Positions 24,312 to 34,247 are shown, counted from the stretch's first letter. The stretch: DNA of 64,000 bases from Actinomycetota bacterium (GCA_026393575.1 JAPKZX010000071.1:1-64000), one strand, 5' to 3'. The notes: generated by a model not told the origin, from the sequence alone. Numbers and translations: made by a program.

Positions 24312-26213
24312 ATGGCAAGCACCGAGCAACCAAAACCAGCGTCGACTCACACCAAATCGAGGAACGCTGCTGTCTCCACCCCGATGGATGATGGGGATTT
24401 TGAACGCGCCACTCGTGGATTCATCGCCTCATATCCCGGCGGACGCATCGACGATCCATCTGGACGAATGGTGACCGACACCAATCGATATGACTTCATT
24501 CGCCAATCCCCCGAGGCACCAGACACCGTGAACCCCAGCTTGTGGCGTCATGCTCGCTTGAACGCCAACCACGGATTGTTTGAAGTAGCCGACGGAGTGT
24601 GGCAAGTACGCGGTTACGACATCTCGAACATCACATTCATCAAGGGCACTGAAGGTTGGGTTGTTATTGACCCACTCACCACCGAGGCCACCGCACGGGC
24701 CAGCTACGAACTCATCACTAGCCACCTTGGGCATCGCCCCGTGACAGGTGTGATTTACACGCACTCACATGCAGACCACTTTGGAGGCGTGCTCGGAGTG
24801 ACCACCCAGGCAGAGGTTGACGCAGGCCGTTGCCGTGTGATTGCGCCCGTAGGTTTCTTGCACGAAACAGTGGGAGAAAATGTGATTGCTGGTCCGGCGA
24901 TGAATCGTCGTTCCACTTATCAATTTGGTCCACTACTTCCTGCTGGCCCTACTGGCCATGTGGATTGCGGTCTTGGAAATTCTGTGCCGCTTGGGCCTCC
25001 CGGACTAATTGCGCCAACAGAAGACATCACGTTTACGGGCGAAGAGTTAGTTGTCGATGGTGTCCGCATTGTCTTCCAACTAACTCCCGAGACCGAAGCT
25101 CCTGCAGAGATGAACTTCTTCTTCCCGGACTTCGGTTGGCTGTGCATGGCAGAAAATTGCTCGCACACAATGCACAACTTGGTTCCTATTCGAGGTGCAC
25201 TAGTGCGCAACTCATTGAAGTGGACAAAGTACATCAACGAAGCGATGGAGTTGTTCGGCAAAGACACCAAGATTCTCTTTACATCTCATAACTGGCCGCG
25301 CTGGGGAAACGAAGATCTGCTTGAGTTCCTCACGTTGCAACGCGACGTATACAGATGGATGCACGACCAAACAATGAGACTCGCAAACAAGGGCTACACA
25401 GGCATTGAAATTGCAAACATGCTGCAACTCCCCGATGAGTTCTTAGCTAATGATCACACTCGTGGGTACTACGGAGACCTCATCCACAACTCGAAGGCTG
25501 TCTACCAGCGCTACCTCAGTTGGTATGACGCAAACCCCGCAAACCTCAACAAGTACGCACCAACTGAAGCAGGCAAACGATATGTGGAACTAGCTGGCGG
25601 CGCAGATGCGTTGTTGAAGAATGCAAGAGTTGCATTTGACGCAGGCGACTACAGATGGGTCACCGAAATTGTGAACCACTTGGTGTTTGCAGACCCAACA
25701 AATACTGATGCAAGAAACTTGCAAGCAGATGCTTTGGAGCAACTCGGTTACCAGGCTGAATCGTCGACATTTCGTAACGCATATCTCATGGGTGCACAAG
25801 AACTACGAAAAGGACCACCAAAACCATCATCTAGTGCGGTTCGTGGGCGCGGCCTACTACTGGCAATGACAGTGGAACAGGTATTCGACTCGCTTGCTGT
25901 ACGAATGAAGCAGGAAGAACTTGGCGGCCTCACCACATGTATCAACTGGAACTTCACAGATACTAAGGAACTGTGGATTATGGGGATCTCTAATCGAACT
26001 TTGTATTACACACCGGGTCGTCAGTCAGACAATGCAGATGCCACGGTGACACTGGCTCGCACAACCTTGATTGATGTAGTCACGCAATCCACCACATTCA
26101 TGGATCAGATTCAAGCGGGCAACATCACCATTGATGGTGATGGCGGTGCGCTTCTGACTGTGTTCGGCAACATTGACATCTTTGAAATGGGTTTCGCAAT
26201 AGTCGAACCATAA
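24312..26213 (+). CDS. Linear alkyl sulfatase (SdsA/Yjcs-type MBL hydrolase)
   Basis: Cleaves alkyl sulfate esters (SDS-like) to alcohol and sulfate; 633 aa. The metallo-beta-lactamase domain carries THSHADHFGG (His151, His153, Asp155, His156), MAENCSHTMHNLVPIRGA and LFTSHNWPRWG as metal ligands. A helical dimerisation region (VYRWMHDQTMRLANKGYTGIEIA) and a C-terminal SCP2-like domain (TVEQVFDSLAVRMK…) complete the three-domain family layout. No obvious signal peptide, so probably cytoplasmic. Start ATG is preceded by AAAGG. First gene of a four-gene plus-strand run. Confidence 0.93.
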   Translation: MASTEQPKPASTHTKSRNAAVSTPMDDGDFERATRGFIASYPGGRIDDPSGRMVTDTNRYDFIRQSPEAPDTVNPSLWRHARLNANHGLFEVADGVWQVRGYDISNITFIKGTEGWVVIDPLTTEATARASYELITSHLGHRPVTGVIYTHSHADHFGGVLGVTTQAEVDAGRCRVIAPVGFLHETVGENVIAGPAMNRRSTYQFGPLLPAGPTGHVDCGLGNSVPLGPPGLIAPTEDITFTGEELVVDGVRIVFQLTPETEAPAEMNFFFPDFGWLCMAENCSHTMHNLVPIRGALVRNSLKWTKYINEAMELFGKDTKILFTSHNWPRWGNEDLLEFLTLQRDVYRWMHDQTMRLANKGYTGIEIANMLQLPDEFLANDHTRGYYGDLIHNSKAVYQRYLSWYDANPANLNKYAPTEAGKRYVELAGGADALLKNARVAFDAGDYRWVTEIVNHLVFADPTNTDARNLQADALEQLGYQAESSTFRNAYLMGAQELRKGPPKPSSSAVRGRGLLLAMTVEQVFDSLAVRMKQEELGGLTTCINWNFTDTKELWIMGISNRTLYYTPGRQSDNADATVTLARTTLIDVVTQSTTFMDQIQAGNITIDGDGGALLTVFGNIDIFEMGFAIVEP

Positions 26214-26242
26214 AGATTCAACATTTTGAACGGGGGTACAAA

Positions 26243-27634
26243 ATGACAACAGAACCATGGTCACTTGAAGGAGTCGAAGTCGCCCGACTCATTAAATCAA
26301 AAGAGCTCAGCGCCGCCGAGGTTGCAGAGTCGCATATCAATCGCATCAACGACGTAAACAAGAAACTCAATGCAGTTGTAGTGCGCACGGACGTAGAGGC
26401 ACGAGCACGCGCCCAAGAAGTCGACGCGGGCAATGTTCATGGCCCACTTGCTGGCGTAGCGATTACCACCAAGATCAACACTGACCATCTTCCGTATCCG
26501 ATGGACAACGGAATTCGCGCACTGAAAGACAATCCATCTGCGTCTACTCACGCAAGTATTCAGGGTCTGCTCAATGATGGTGCGGTGATGCTGGGGCGCA
26601 CAAACTCCCCCGCGTTTGCACTGCGCTCCCATACAGGCAATGACCTTCACGGCGAGACTCATAATCCATACGGCCAACATCTCACCCCTGGTGGTTCTAG
26701 CGGTGGTGCCGGCGCTGCGGTAGCCACTGGCATGTGCGCAATTGCTCAGGGGAACGATGTCGCAGGTTCTGTGCGTTGGCCTGCGTTTTGCAATGGTGTC
26801 ATCGGCTTACGACCAACAATCGGTCGAATGCCAAGTGGCGGATCTAACCCAAACCCTCGCGGACTATCAGCGATGATGATGTCCACGCAAGGCCCATTGG
26901 CGCGCACAATGGCAGATCTTCGCCTTGGGTATTCAGCAATGCAGTTTCCAAATTGGAATGATCCATTCTGGGTGCCAATGCAAAACGATTTTCCCGAAAC
27001 GAAAGCACCATTACGTGTTGCGCTGCTTGTTGAAGATGGCAGAGACATGCATGAGTCGACACGTCTCGCTATTCGAAAAGTTGGTGTACTTCTAGAAGAT
27101 GCGGGATACGAAGTGGAAGAGATCTCACCTCCTATGTTGGAAATTCTCTTTGGAATGTGGCTCCGTCTTGGCACACTCGACGTTCAATTAGGGCTCGTTC
27201 CTCAACTAGAACTTTTGAATGACTCTGGACTAACTCAAGCAATCCAGGGAATGCTTCCCGCATTTCCCCCGCCAACACCGCAAGTCATTATGCAAGCACT
27301 GGCGGATCGGGATCTTCTCTTTAGGGCGTGGAATGTTTTCTTTGAGCAGTATCCACTTCTCGTCATGCCGGTACTCGCGAAACCTTTTATGCGCATGAAC
27401 GAAGACCTCGAAGGCCCAGAACACATGGCCGACTTGTGGAGCGACCTGCGCTACACCGTCAATCTTGCAGCGCTTGCAATTCCATCTCTTGCTTTTCCTG
27501 TCGGACACGAAAATGGCATCCCATTGGGCGTGCAGATTGCAACGCACGCATGGCGAGAAGACCGGCTTCTTGCAGTAGGCGACGCACTAGAAGAACGACT
27601 CGGCAAAGTTGCTGTGGTCGACCCCGTGTGGTGA
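26243..27634 (+). CDS. Amidase signature-family hydrolase
   Basis: Hydrolyses an amide bond; 463 aa. Ser-cisSer-Lys machinery is visible: Lys in GVAITTKINTD, and the amidase signature GGSSGGAGAAVATGMCAIAQGNDVAGSVRWPAFCNGVIGLRPT. A GGGGG ribosome site precedes the ATG by 7 nt. Resembles non-specific amidases more than GatA (no GatB/C nearby). Lies between alkyl sulfatase and alpha-mannosidase genes; substrate unknown. Confidence 0.9.
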   Translation: MTTEPWSLEGVEVARLIKSKELSAAEVAESHINRINDVNKKLNAVVVRTDVEARARAQEVDAGNVHGPLAGVAITTKINTDHLPYPMDNGIRALKDNPSASTHASIQGLLNDGAVMLGRTNSPAFALRSHTGNDLHGETHNPYGQHLTPGGSSGGAGAAVATGMCAIAQGNDVAGSVRWPAFCNGVIGLRPTIGRMPSGGSNPNPRGLSAMMMSTQGPLARTMADLRLGYSAMQFPNWNDPFWVPMQNDFPETKAPLRVALLVEDGRDMHESTRLAIRKVGVLLEDAGYEVEEISPPMLEILFGMWLRLGTLDVQLGLVPQLELLNDSGLTQAIQGMLPAFPPPTPQVIMQALADRDLLFRAWNVFFEQYPLLVMPVLAKPFMRMNEDLEGPEHMADLWSDLRYTVNLAALAIPSLAFPVGHENGIPLGVQIATHAWREDRLLAVGDALEERLGKVAVVDPVW

Positions 27635-27637
27635 TAC

Positions 27638-27658
27638 CGAGTTCAAAACTCGTATTGT
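27638..27658 (+). promoter_or_regulatory. Hairpin plus leaderless -10 before the 158-aa gene
   Basis: CGAGTT-CAA-AACTCG is a perfect 6-3-6 inverted repeat, directly followed by TATTGT, which is exactly six bases before ATG 27665. It may serve both as a weak terminator for the amidase gene and as an operator for the next promoter. Confidence 0.45.
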
Positions 27659-27664
27659 TTAGGC

Positions 27665-28141
27665 ATGGCCCTTACATCTGATATTCCTCGCGTCAACACA
27701 CCCGCTGGAGGTTGGCACGGAGAAATGCCCGGCCCATTTCTTTCTGAATGTAGCGAGCCACTCAGCGCCGATGCACCTGACCTACGTGGCACGTGGCGAC
27801 CAATCGAAGTAACCATGAATGGCGAACCAGCACCGAAAGAGTTACCTCTCTGGAATCATGTTGAGCGCATCGAACAGGCCGGCCGACGCGTCATCGTGAC
27901 AGCAGGTCATGTGATTCATGATTTCCTCGCCGTAGATGGAACGCACGAAAATGGGTGCCACGATGTGTTTGAGATGGACCTCACAACACCACTGATTGTG
28001 GCTGCGTCCTATGAAGACGGAGTATTGGTGCTACGACCAAAGGATCTGGAAGGAATCGAAGTGCGCCGTCAACGCGATGGAGAATTTCTTCTGTGGCAGT
28101 ACCACACCGCTTTCACAATGAAGATGGAACGCATAATCTAA
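27665..28141 (+). CDS. Conserved hypothetical protein, lipocalin-like
   Basis: Not firmly recognised; 158 aa, no signal peptide or membrane segment. LRGTWRPIEV, HVERIEQAGRRVIVTAG, DLTTPLIVAASYEDGVLVLRP and LLWQYHTAFTMKMERI alternate like a small beta barrel of lipocalin or DUF3598 kind, which suggests a ligand-binding or substrate-handling accessory protein. It has its own leaderless promoter and sits 25 bp before the alpha-mannosidase. Confidence 0.65.
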   Translation: MALTSDIPRVNTPAGGWHGEMPGPFLSECSEPLSADAPDLRGTWRPIEVTMNGEPAPKELPLWNHVERIEQAGRRVIVTAGHVIHDFLAVDGTHENGCHDVFEMDLTTPLIVAASYEDGVLVLRPKDLEGIEVRRQRDGEFLLWQYHTAFTMKMERII

Positions 28142-28166
28142 ACCCCTAGGCACAAAAGGGAACTTC

Positions 28167-31100
28167 ATGGCGCACAAAGTAACAGCACCTGCAATGCAGC
28201 GTGCTCAAAGACTTCTCGAACAACGCGTCACTCCGTTTATCACGCAACGACCACTGAACTTCACGATCACTGCAACCGAAGAGTGGTTTGAATCCCCGAG
28301 CTACGACACGGCCACATCTTCTCCAGTTCAACCATTTGCAATCGGGAGCAAATGGGGACGCGCGTGGCACACAAGATGGTTTCATCTTCAGGCAGTGGTT
28401 CCAGAAGAACTCAGCAACGTTCCTCTTGTTGCATACATGGACCTTGGCTTCGTTGGACGCGGCGATGGTTTTCAAGTTGAAGCTGTTGCCTGGCGTAACG
28501 GTGAAATACTGCACGCCATACAGCCAGACCGTCGCCTCATTCATTTAGGAACTCAAACAGCTGGCACGGAAGTTGACATCTGGGTGGAAGCAGCAGCGAC
28601 TCCCATCATTGCTGGCCACGAATACGGTTACGGCCCCACCACTTTCGGAGACCCAGCGACAGCACCGACCACACCTATATATTCATTGCGTGCTGCGCAC
28701 ATCGCGACCTTCAACTCTGAAGTGAATGATCTGGCGATTGCACTTCATGCAGTCATAGACCTTGCGGTTGACCTTCCCGACAACTCACCACAACGTGCAC
28801 GCATTTTCTCTGCTCTAGAAAAATGTGACTTGGCACTTGATGTTGCTCATGTAATTGAGACTGCGAGTACCGCACGCCAAGCTCTTGATGCAGTTCTCAC
28901 AGTCGGAAACGGACCATCCGCACATCGCATCACGGCAACAGGTCATGCACACCTTGATACTGCGTGGTTGTGGCCAATTCGAGAGACGCGCCGCAAAGCC
29001 GTGCGCACTTTTGCAAACGCTGTGCATCTCCTTGAACAAAATCCAGATGCCGTGTACTGCCATAGTCAAGCGCAGCATTATTCATGGGTTGCTGAAGATG
29101 CACCAGATATTTTCGCCAAAGTTGTCAAGTTTGTTCAGGAAGGACGATGGGAACCAGTGGGTGGAATGTGGGTCGAGACCGATCTCAACTTGCCCGACGG
29201 TGAAAGCTTGTTGCGACAAGTCGTTCAAGGCCAACGTGCGTTCAGTGACTGGTTCGGCCGTACATGCAACGGTGCATTCCTTCCCGATGACTTTGGTTAT
29301 CCCGGTGGATTGCCACAAATAGTTGCTCATGGCGGATGCAAATGGTTCTTCACGCAAAAACTCAGTTGGAATGAAACCAACAAGTTTCCTCACCACACGT
29401 TCTGGTGGGAAGGCATCGACGGAACTTCGGTGTTCACTCACTTCAGCCCCGTTGATACATACAACGCGATCATGACGCCATCTCAATTGCGTTTTGCTGA
29501 GCGCAACTATCGCGACCACGTTGGTTCTCACACGTCCTTAGTTCTCTATGGACACGGCGACGGTGGCGGCGGACCTACTCAAACAATGATCGAGCGAGGC
29601 CGCTTAGCCGCAAACCTTGAAGGCGTCCCCCAAGTGTCATTTGGAACTGTCAGCGGATTCTTCGCTGAGGCTGAACAGGAATACGGCACCACTGCTCCGC
29701 GGTGGGTGGGAGAAATGTATTTCGAAAAGCATCGCGGTACATACTCCACCCAAGTTGGCACAAAGCAGGGAAATCGCAATAGCGAACGTCTCTTGCACGA
29801 ACTTGAACTGTGGTCTGTTCTTCGTGGCGTGCGGCCAACAGGTATTGACACTTTGTGGCAGCGCGTCTTGACACAGCAATTCCACGACATCATTCCTGGA
29901 TCATCCATTGCATGGGTGCACGATGATGCAGAGGCCGAGCATGCCGCAATTGCGGATGAAATTGAAAACCATCTTGCAAAGATAATTCCAGTGCGTGGCA
30001 CCGAAGTTCACGTTATGAATCCAGCGCCAGTTGCGCTTCATGGCGTTGTCGATATTGATGCACAACCAATGTGGATTGATGCACCCGCATTTGGTTCAGC
30101 CGCACCAACTAGCGAGCTACTCGGTGGTCATGCACCTGTAACAGTGAGTGTCACTGACGGCATCATCACACTTTCAAATGGGTTGTTTTCAGTGTCTGTA
30201 AACACAAATGGTGCAATCACATCGATTCGAAATAGTGAGCGAAACCTTTTCGCATCTGGCGACTTTGCGCATTTCACACTTCGTCAAGACACTCCTGCTG
30301 AGTACGACGCATGGGACATAGACATGACAGATGCAAATGCGCCTGCTTTGTTACTCGTTGCAGATTCAGTTCCAGTGGTTGTCGAATCTTCGCCACTACG
30401 TGCCACAGTCGAATGTCTCTTCGCTACCGAATCTTCACGATTAGTTGTGCGCTATTCACTGTGTGCGGCTGCAGAACAACTAGATGTGTCACTAGAAGCT
30501 GATTGGCATGAGCAGGAACGTCGTCTGCAGTGGACACTTCCCACCGACCTTCGATCACTTGAGGCAACATGTGGAACACAATTTGGTCATGTGCGCAGAG
30601 CACGTCATTCGAACACGAGTTGGGACATTGCTCGCTTCGAAGTGTGTGCGCATCGATACGTAGCTGTAAGTGAACCTGCATTTGGCGCTGCAATCCTGGC
30701 CGACGGACCACGTGGCTACGACATTCGTGGAAACTCATTGCGTCTTACCGTGCTTCGCTCCCCTCGCTTTCCAGACCCCGAGGCAGATCTTGGTGCTCAA
30801 CGATTGACATGGGCAGTCATGCTCACACCTGGCGACGCAATTACTAATGGCATCGAGGAAACTGCAGCACGTATTGCGTATCCGCACCGCATTGTTGACG
30901 GAACTCCTGGTTTGCCGGATGCAAATTTGGTGATGAATGTTCCTGGAGCACTAGTGAGCGCCATGAAACCTGCAGATGATGACAGCGGCGACATCATCAT
31001 TCGTTTGTGGGAGACGCGTGGTGCACGCACGAGCGGCACAATCACAATTACTCAGACAGACGATCAGTTACACATGTTCCGATGCGATGCCCTAGAGAAT

Positions 31101-31190
31101 GCTGAGAAGAATTCATTGCCATCGACGGGTAATGAATTCAGTATCACCCTTCGGCCATTTGAAATAACTACATTGCGCGTAACGCAATGA
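28167..31190 (+). CDS. Glycoside hydrolase family 38 alpha-mannosidase
   Basis: Releases alpha-linked mannose; 1007 aa. The GH38 metal and catalytic signatures are clear: GHAHLDTAWLWPIRETRRK, the nucleophile region FLPDDFGYPGGLPQIV, and GGMWVETDLNLPDGESLLRQ. A helical middle domain and long C-terminal beta domains follow. No signal peptide, so it is cytoplasmic like bacterial and yeast Ams1-type enzymes. AAAGGGA precedes the ATG. With the GH29 fucosidase at 49 kb it points to use of mannose- and fucose-containing glycans. Confidence 0.94.
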   Translation: MAHKVTAPAMQRAQRLLEQRVTPFITQRPLNFTITATEEWFESPSYDTATSSPVQPFAIGSKWGRAWHTRWFHLQAVVPEELSNVPLVAYMDLGFVGRGDGFQVEAVAWRNGEILHAIQPDRRLIHLGTQTAGTEVDIWVEAAATPIIAGHEYGYGPTTFGDPATAPTTPIYSLRAAHIATFNSEVNDLAIALHAVIDLAVDLPDNSPQRARIFSALEKCDLALDVAHVIETASTARQALDAVLTVGNGPSAHRITATGHAHLDTAWLWPIRETRRKAVRTFANAVHLLEQNPDAVYCHSQAQHYSWVAEDAPDIFAKVVKFVQEGRWEPVGGMWVETDLNLPDGESLLRQVVQGQRAFSDWFGRTCNGAFLPDDFGYPGGLPQIVAHGGCKWFFTQKLSWNETNKFPHHTFWWEGIDGTSVFTHFSPVDTYNAIMTPSQLRFAERNYRDHVGSHTSLVLYGHGDGGGGPTQTMIERGRLAANLEGVPQVSFGTVSGFFAEAEQEYGTTAPRWVGEMYFEKHRGTYSTQVGTKQGNRNSERLLHELELWSVLRGVRPTGIDTLWQRVLTQQFHDIIPGSSIAWVHDDAEAEHAAIADEIENHLAKIIPVRGTEVHVMNPAPVALHGVVDIDAQPMWIDAPAFGSAAPTSELLGGHAPVTVSVTDGIITLSNGLFSVSVNTNGAITSIRNSERNLFASGDFAHFTLRQDTPAEYDAWDIDMTDANAPALLLVADSVPVVVESSPLRATVECLFATESSRLVVRYSLCAAAEQLDVSLEADWHEQERRLQWTLPTDLRSLEATCGTQFGHVRRARHSNTSWDIARFEVCAHRYVAVSEPAFGAAILADGPRGYDIRGNSLRLTVLRSPRFPDPEADLGAQRLTWAVMLTPGDAITNGIEETAARIAYPHRIVDGTPGLPDANLVMNVPGALVSAMKPADDDSGDIIIRLWETRGARTSGTITITQTDDQLHMFRCDALENAEKNSLPSTGNEFSITLRPFEITTLRVTQ

Positions 31191-31197
31191 CATTTGT

Positions 31198-32328
31198 TTA
31201 GGCGATTGCTCCGAACAACGCCATGAGTGGGCCGGCGGCGCGCATGTCGCCCACCGTGCCGTTACCCATGCGATTCATTACATATGCATAGGTGAGCTCA
31301 GCATCTAGATCGTTCACGACGAGTGAACCACCCCAACCGCCCCAGAAGCACGCACGTGGGTTCGGGCTCAACGGTGAATGTTCAGAGTTAAGGCCATAAC
31401 CCATACCGAACTTCATGGGCACTCCGAGTACTACGTCCATTCCATTTGACTGCTCGGTAAAGAGTGCATTCACTCCTTCGGCAGAAAGGAACCGCTTGCC
31501 ACCAACTTCGCCATTATGCGAAATGATGGATTGCAATTGCGCAACTGAACGCGCATTGCCATGACCATTGGCGGCAGGGCTTTCACAGCGACGCCATTCT
31601 TTTGTCCATGACATACGAGCATCCATCATTGGATTCATATACGTGCGCATCGCGATGCTGTTGGGATCTACTTCTGCTGGCAAACCTTGCTCTGCGGGAA
31701 TGACCAAGGAAATTCGGTCATCGTGTTCAGCGCCAGTGCCAATATGGAAGTCGGCACCAAGTGGTTCGGCAAAGTTCTCACGAAAGAAATTGCCAAGCGA
31801 CTGACCGGTCACACGCTTCACTACTTCACCAATGAGGTAACCCTGCGAGATTGCGTGATAACCAGATTGTGACCCCGGCTTCCACCATGTGGCCTGCGCA
31901 GCAGAGGCGGCAGCACACTTGTCATGATCGTAAAGGTCTTCTGCAGACAACTTCTGGTCCCATCCGGAGAGACCGGCGGTGTGTGCCATGAGATGACGAA
32001 TTTCTACGTCTTCTTTGCCATTGGCTTTGAACTCTGGCCAGTACTTGTACACGGGATCTGTGAGTGAGAGTTCTCCGCGATCGGCAAGTGTGAGCAATGT
32101 GAGAAACATCATTGTCTTTGTGGTTGACCACACATTGATAATGGTGTCGCTTTCCCATTCAGTTGTGCGTTCCATCTCGCGGTGACCCGCCCAGATGTCG
32201 ACAACCATCTCACCTTTGTGCATGACTGCGAGAGATGCACCTACTTCAAAATCATCATTGAAATTTGCGGCGAACGCATCTTTGACACCTTCATATCCTG
32301 AAGACACTGAACCGTTAACTGACACCAT
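31198..32328 (-). CDS. Serine hydrolase, beta-lactamase class C/esterase family
   Basis: A 376-aa penicillin-binding-protein-like esterase. WSTTKTMMFLTL carries the Ser-x-x-Lys nucleophile motif, and YHAISQGYLIGEVVKRVTG is the YxN-region equivalent (EstB-like proteins have Tyr here); ACFWGGWGGSLVVNDL near the C-terminus replaces KTG. No signal peptide is visible, so a cytoplasmic esterase rather than a true beta-lactamase is likely. A CCCC-AAACA-GGGG hairpin overlaps its ribosome site. Confidence 0.87.
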   Translation of the reverse strand: MVSVNGSVSSGYEGVKDAFAANFNDDFEVGASLAVMHKGEMVVDIWAGHREMERTTEWESDTIINVWSTTKTMMFLTLLTLADRGELSLTDPVYKYWPEFKANGKEDVEIRHLMAHTAGLSGWDQKLSAEDLYDHDKCAAASAAQATWWKPGSQSGYHAISQGYLIGEVVKRVTGQSLGNFFRENFAEPLGADFHIGTGAEHDDRISLVIPAEQGLPAEVDPNSIAMRTYMNPMMDARMSWTKEWRRCESPAANGHGNARSVAQLQSIISHNGEVGGKRFLSAEGVNALFTEQSNGMDVVLGVPMKFGMGYGLNSEHSPLSPNPRACFWGGWGGSLVVNDLDAELTYAYVMNRMGNGTVGDMRAAGPLMALFGAIA

Positions 32329-32333
32329 GAGGA

Positions 32334-32347
32334 CCCCCTGTTTGGGG
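32334..32347 (-). promoter_or_regulatory. Hairpin over the ribosome site of the serine hydrolase
   Basis: CCCC-AAACA-GGGG on the minus strand; the 3' arm is the G-rich ribosome-binding stretch before ATG 32328. It could reduce translation or fold as a simple leader hairpin. Confidence 0.3.
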
Positions 32348-32352
32348 CAACC

Positions 32353-33069
32353 TTACTTCGGCAGGCGTAGACAGGCGATACGGGACCAAGAGTCGAAAGT
32401 GACAACAGTGTTGTAGCGAGAATCTGGCCAACATCCAAAGGTAGGAGCTTTCAGTTTGGCCGAATCCAAGTCGCCCGAAGTTCGGTCGAGTGGCCATTCG
32501 CCTGCAAGGTCGGCTGCGGTGAGTTTCCGACTGAGTTGTGCAGGGGTGATGGTGCCGGTGTATGTGCCGTCATCGCTAATTTTCGTGAGTTTCGTTTTCA
32601 CTTGTGTGACCGCTGAAGAAACCTCTTCGACTGTTGTTGCAACGTCATCTGCTTTTGATGAAGCATCTTCGGCTGCAGTCACTGCTTTCTTTGCTTGTGA
32701 CAAAGCACTGGTGGCATCGGTTTGTGCATCGGCAAGACCAGTCTCTGCGGCCGTGATGCGCTTCACTGCTGCGTCGAGTTCTTCGACACTTTGATTAACG
32801 ACATCGGATAAATCATCAATCTGTTCAGACAAGCTTGCGACCAACTGCGTCAGTTCCGAATTGTCCAATGGAGTGCCAGGTTCGATAACAATATTGTCGC
32901 CGTCATTCGGCACCGAGTCGTCTGTTGGCATTGTGGTGTCACTGGCGGAGATAGTGCCCTCGGGGTTACGCAATGCAGATGAACCTGCCCAAGCCACCCC
33001 CACAACCACAGTGGATAAGGCCAATGCAAAGATTGAGGTGCCGACAATGTTGGATGAGATCCGTTTCAT
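32353..33069 (-). CDS. Membrane-anchored coiled-coil protein of unknown function
   Basis: Unrecognised, 238 aa. A short basic start and one hydrophobic helix (about residues 8-28) form an uncleaved signal anchor; an acidic Thr/Pro-rich linker follows; residues about 65-160 are a long coiled coil rich in Ala, Asp, Glu (LSEQIDDLSDVVNQSVEELDAAVKRI and onward). The C-terminal domain has two cysteines (FGCWPDSRYN, RIACLRLPK), probably a disulfide. ATG 33069 is fixed by TACGGT six bases upstream. Collagen-like or phage-fibre-like trimerisation is possible but unproven. Confidence 0.72.
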   Translation of the reverse strand: MKRISSNIVGTSIFALALSTVVVGVAWAGSSALRNPEGTISASDTTMPTDDSVPNDGDNIVIEPGTPLDNSELTQLVASLSEQIDDLSDVVNQSVEELDAAVKRITAAETGLADAQTDATSALSQAKKAVTAAEDASSKADDVATTVEEVSSAVTQVKTKLTKISDDGTYTGTITPAQLSRKLTAADLAGEWPLDRTSGDLDSAKLKAPTFGCWPDSRYNTVVTFDSWSRIACLRLPK

Positions 33070-33075
33070 ACCTTC

Positions 33076-33081
33076 ACCGTA
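33076..33081 (-). promoter_or_regulatory. Leaderless -10 element of the coiled-coil gene
   Basis: TACGGT six nt before ATG 33069 (minus strand); the same hexamer as at the TauD-type gene. Confidence 0.55.
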
Positions 33082-33170
33082 CGCAATGGGTGGTCCGAAA
33101 TGACCAAAGGGTCCTATTCCTACTACTGTCACACGTGTTGCAGAGCGCAACTCTTTTCCGAGGGGGAACA

Positions 33171-34142
33171 ATGGCAGAGCGATTCGAAAACGGGTACAAG
33201 GGACATGTCGCGGTAGTAACCGGTGGCGGTACAGGTATGGGTCGCGAATTAGTGCGTCAGCTCACGGCACAAGGATGTGACGTTGCGACGTGTGACGTCA
33301 TCGTTGACAACCTCGCAGAAACTGTCGACATATGCGTGAAAGACGGTAACCCTGGCGCAATCCTCACGCACATGGCAGATGTTTCTGACGAAGCACAAGT
33401 ACTTTCATTCCGTGATGCAGTTGCCGCATGGCGCCCTCATGTAAACGTGGTTTTCAACAACGCTGGTATCGGCGGTGGCGGAAGCATCGTCGAAAGCGAC
33501 CGCACCGAATGGGAAAAGACATTTGGAGTGTGCTGGTACGGCGTGTACTACAACACTCGTGCGTTTCTTCCTCTTCTTCTGAAAGCACCGTTTGGACACG
33601 TAGTGAATACAAGTTCTGTCAATGGTTTTTGGGCATCGCTCGGACCCAACACCGCACACACTGCGTACAGCGCAGCAAAGTTTGCTGTCAAAGGTTTCAC
33701 TGAAGCTCTTATTACAGATTTCCGTATGAACGCACCCACACTTCGCGCATCAGTTGTTATGCCAGGCCACATTGGAACATCAATTGCTATTAACTCTGGA
33801 AAGTTGCTTGGCAACGACCCTAAAGAAATGAGCGCAGAAAAGTTAGAGAAGGCACGCGAACGCATGGCCAAGGGTGGCATCGACACAAGCGCATTCAGCG
33901 ACGAGGACTTGCGAGTACTCATGATTGCTGGTGGCGAATCTTTCAGAGATAACGCGCCGATGTCTGCAGCCGAAGCAGCAACGTTCATTTTGGACAGTGT
34001 GCAACAGGGCGATTGGCGCATTCTTGTTGGTGACGACGCAGTCATCCTCGATGAGATGGTGCGTCTGACTCCCAAAGATGCGTACTTGCCAGACTTCATG
34101 GACAGGGTGCGCGAACGTGGCGCCTTCGGCTTCACCCGATAG
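33171..34142 (+). CDS. SDR-family NAD(P)-dependent oxidoreductase
   Basis: Short-chain dehydrogenase of 323 aa, longer than the 250-aa norm because of a C-terminal extension. VTGGGTGMGRELVRQL binds the cofactor, NNAGIGGGG follows, NTSSVNGFWASLGPNTAHTAYSAAKFAVKGFTEA gives Ser-Tyr-x3-Lys. The start ATG 33171 follows GGGGGAA; the track ORF begins 200 nt earlier and overlaps the divergent coiled-coil gene. Substrate unknown. Confidence 0.88.
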   Translation: MAERFENGYKGHVAVVTGGGTGMGRELVRQLTAQGCDVATCDVIVDNLAETVDICVKDGNPGAILTHMADVSDEAQVLSFRDAVAAWRPHVNVVFNNAGIGGGGSIVESDRTEWEKTFGVCWYGVYYNTRAFLPLLLKAPFGHVVNTSSVNGFWASLGPNTAHTAYSAAKFAVKGFTEALITDFRMNAPTLRASVVMPGHIGTSIAINSGKLLGNDPKEMSAEKLEKARERMAKGGIDTSAFSDEDLRVLMIAGGESFRDNAPMSAAEAATFILDSVQQGDWRILVGDDAVILDEMVRLTPKDAYLPDFMDRVRERGAFGFTR

Positions 34143-34209
34143 TCATCGGCGGCCCCCCTACGCTTCTTTGAATAGTCAACTCGTGTTGGCGTGTAATTCA
34201 CCTTCACGA

Positions 34210-34247
34210 AAGGTTGCTGCGAGACGATAGATACATGAAGCAACCTT
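34210..34247 (+). repeat. Inverted repeat around a possible start codon
   Basis: AAGGTTGC (34210-34217) and GCAACCTT (34240-34247) pair around 22 nt that include ATG 34235. ACCTTCACGAA also recurs directly at 34200-34210 and 34243-34253. Purpose unknown; a translational control hairpin is possible. Confidence 0.35.

Noticed and set aside
32973-33170. N-terminal extension of the SDR at 33 kb
   Set aside because: It overlaps the start of the divergent coiled-coil gene; ATG 33171 has GGGGGAA and begins the usual SDR sequence.
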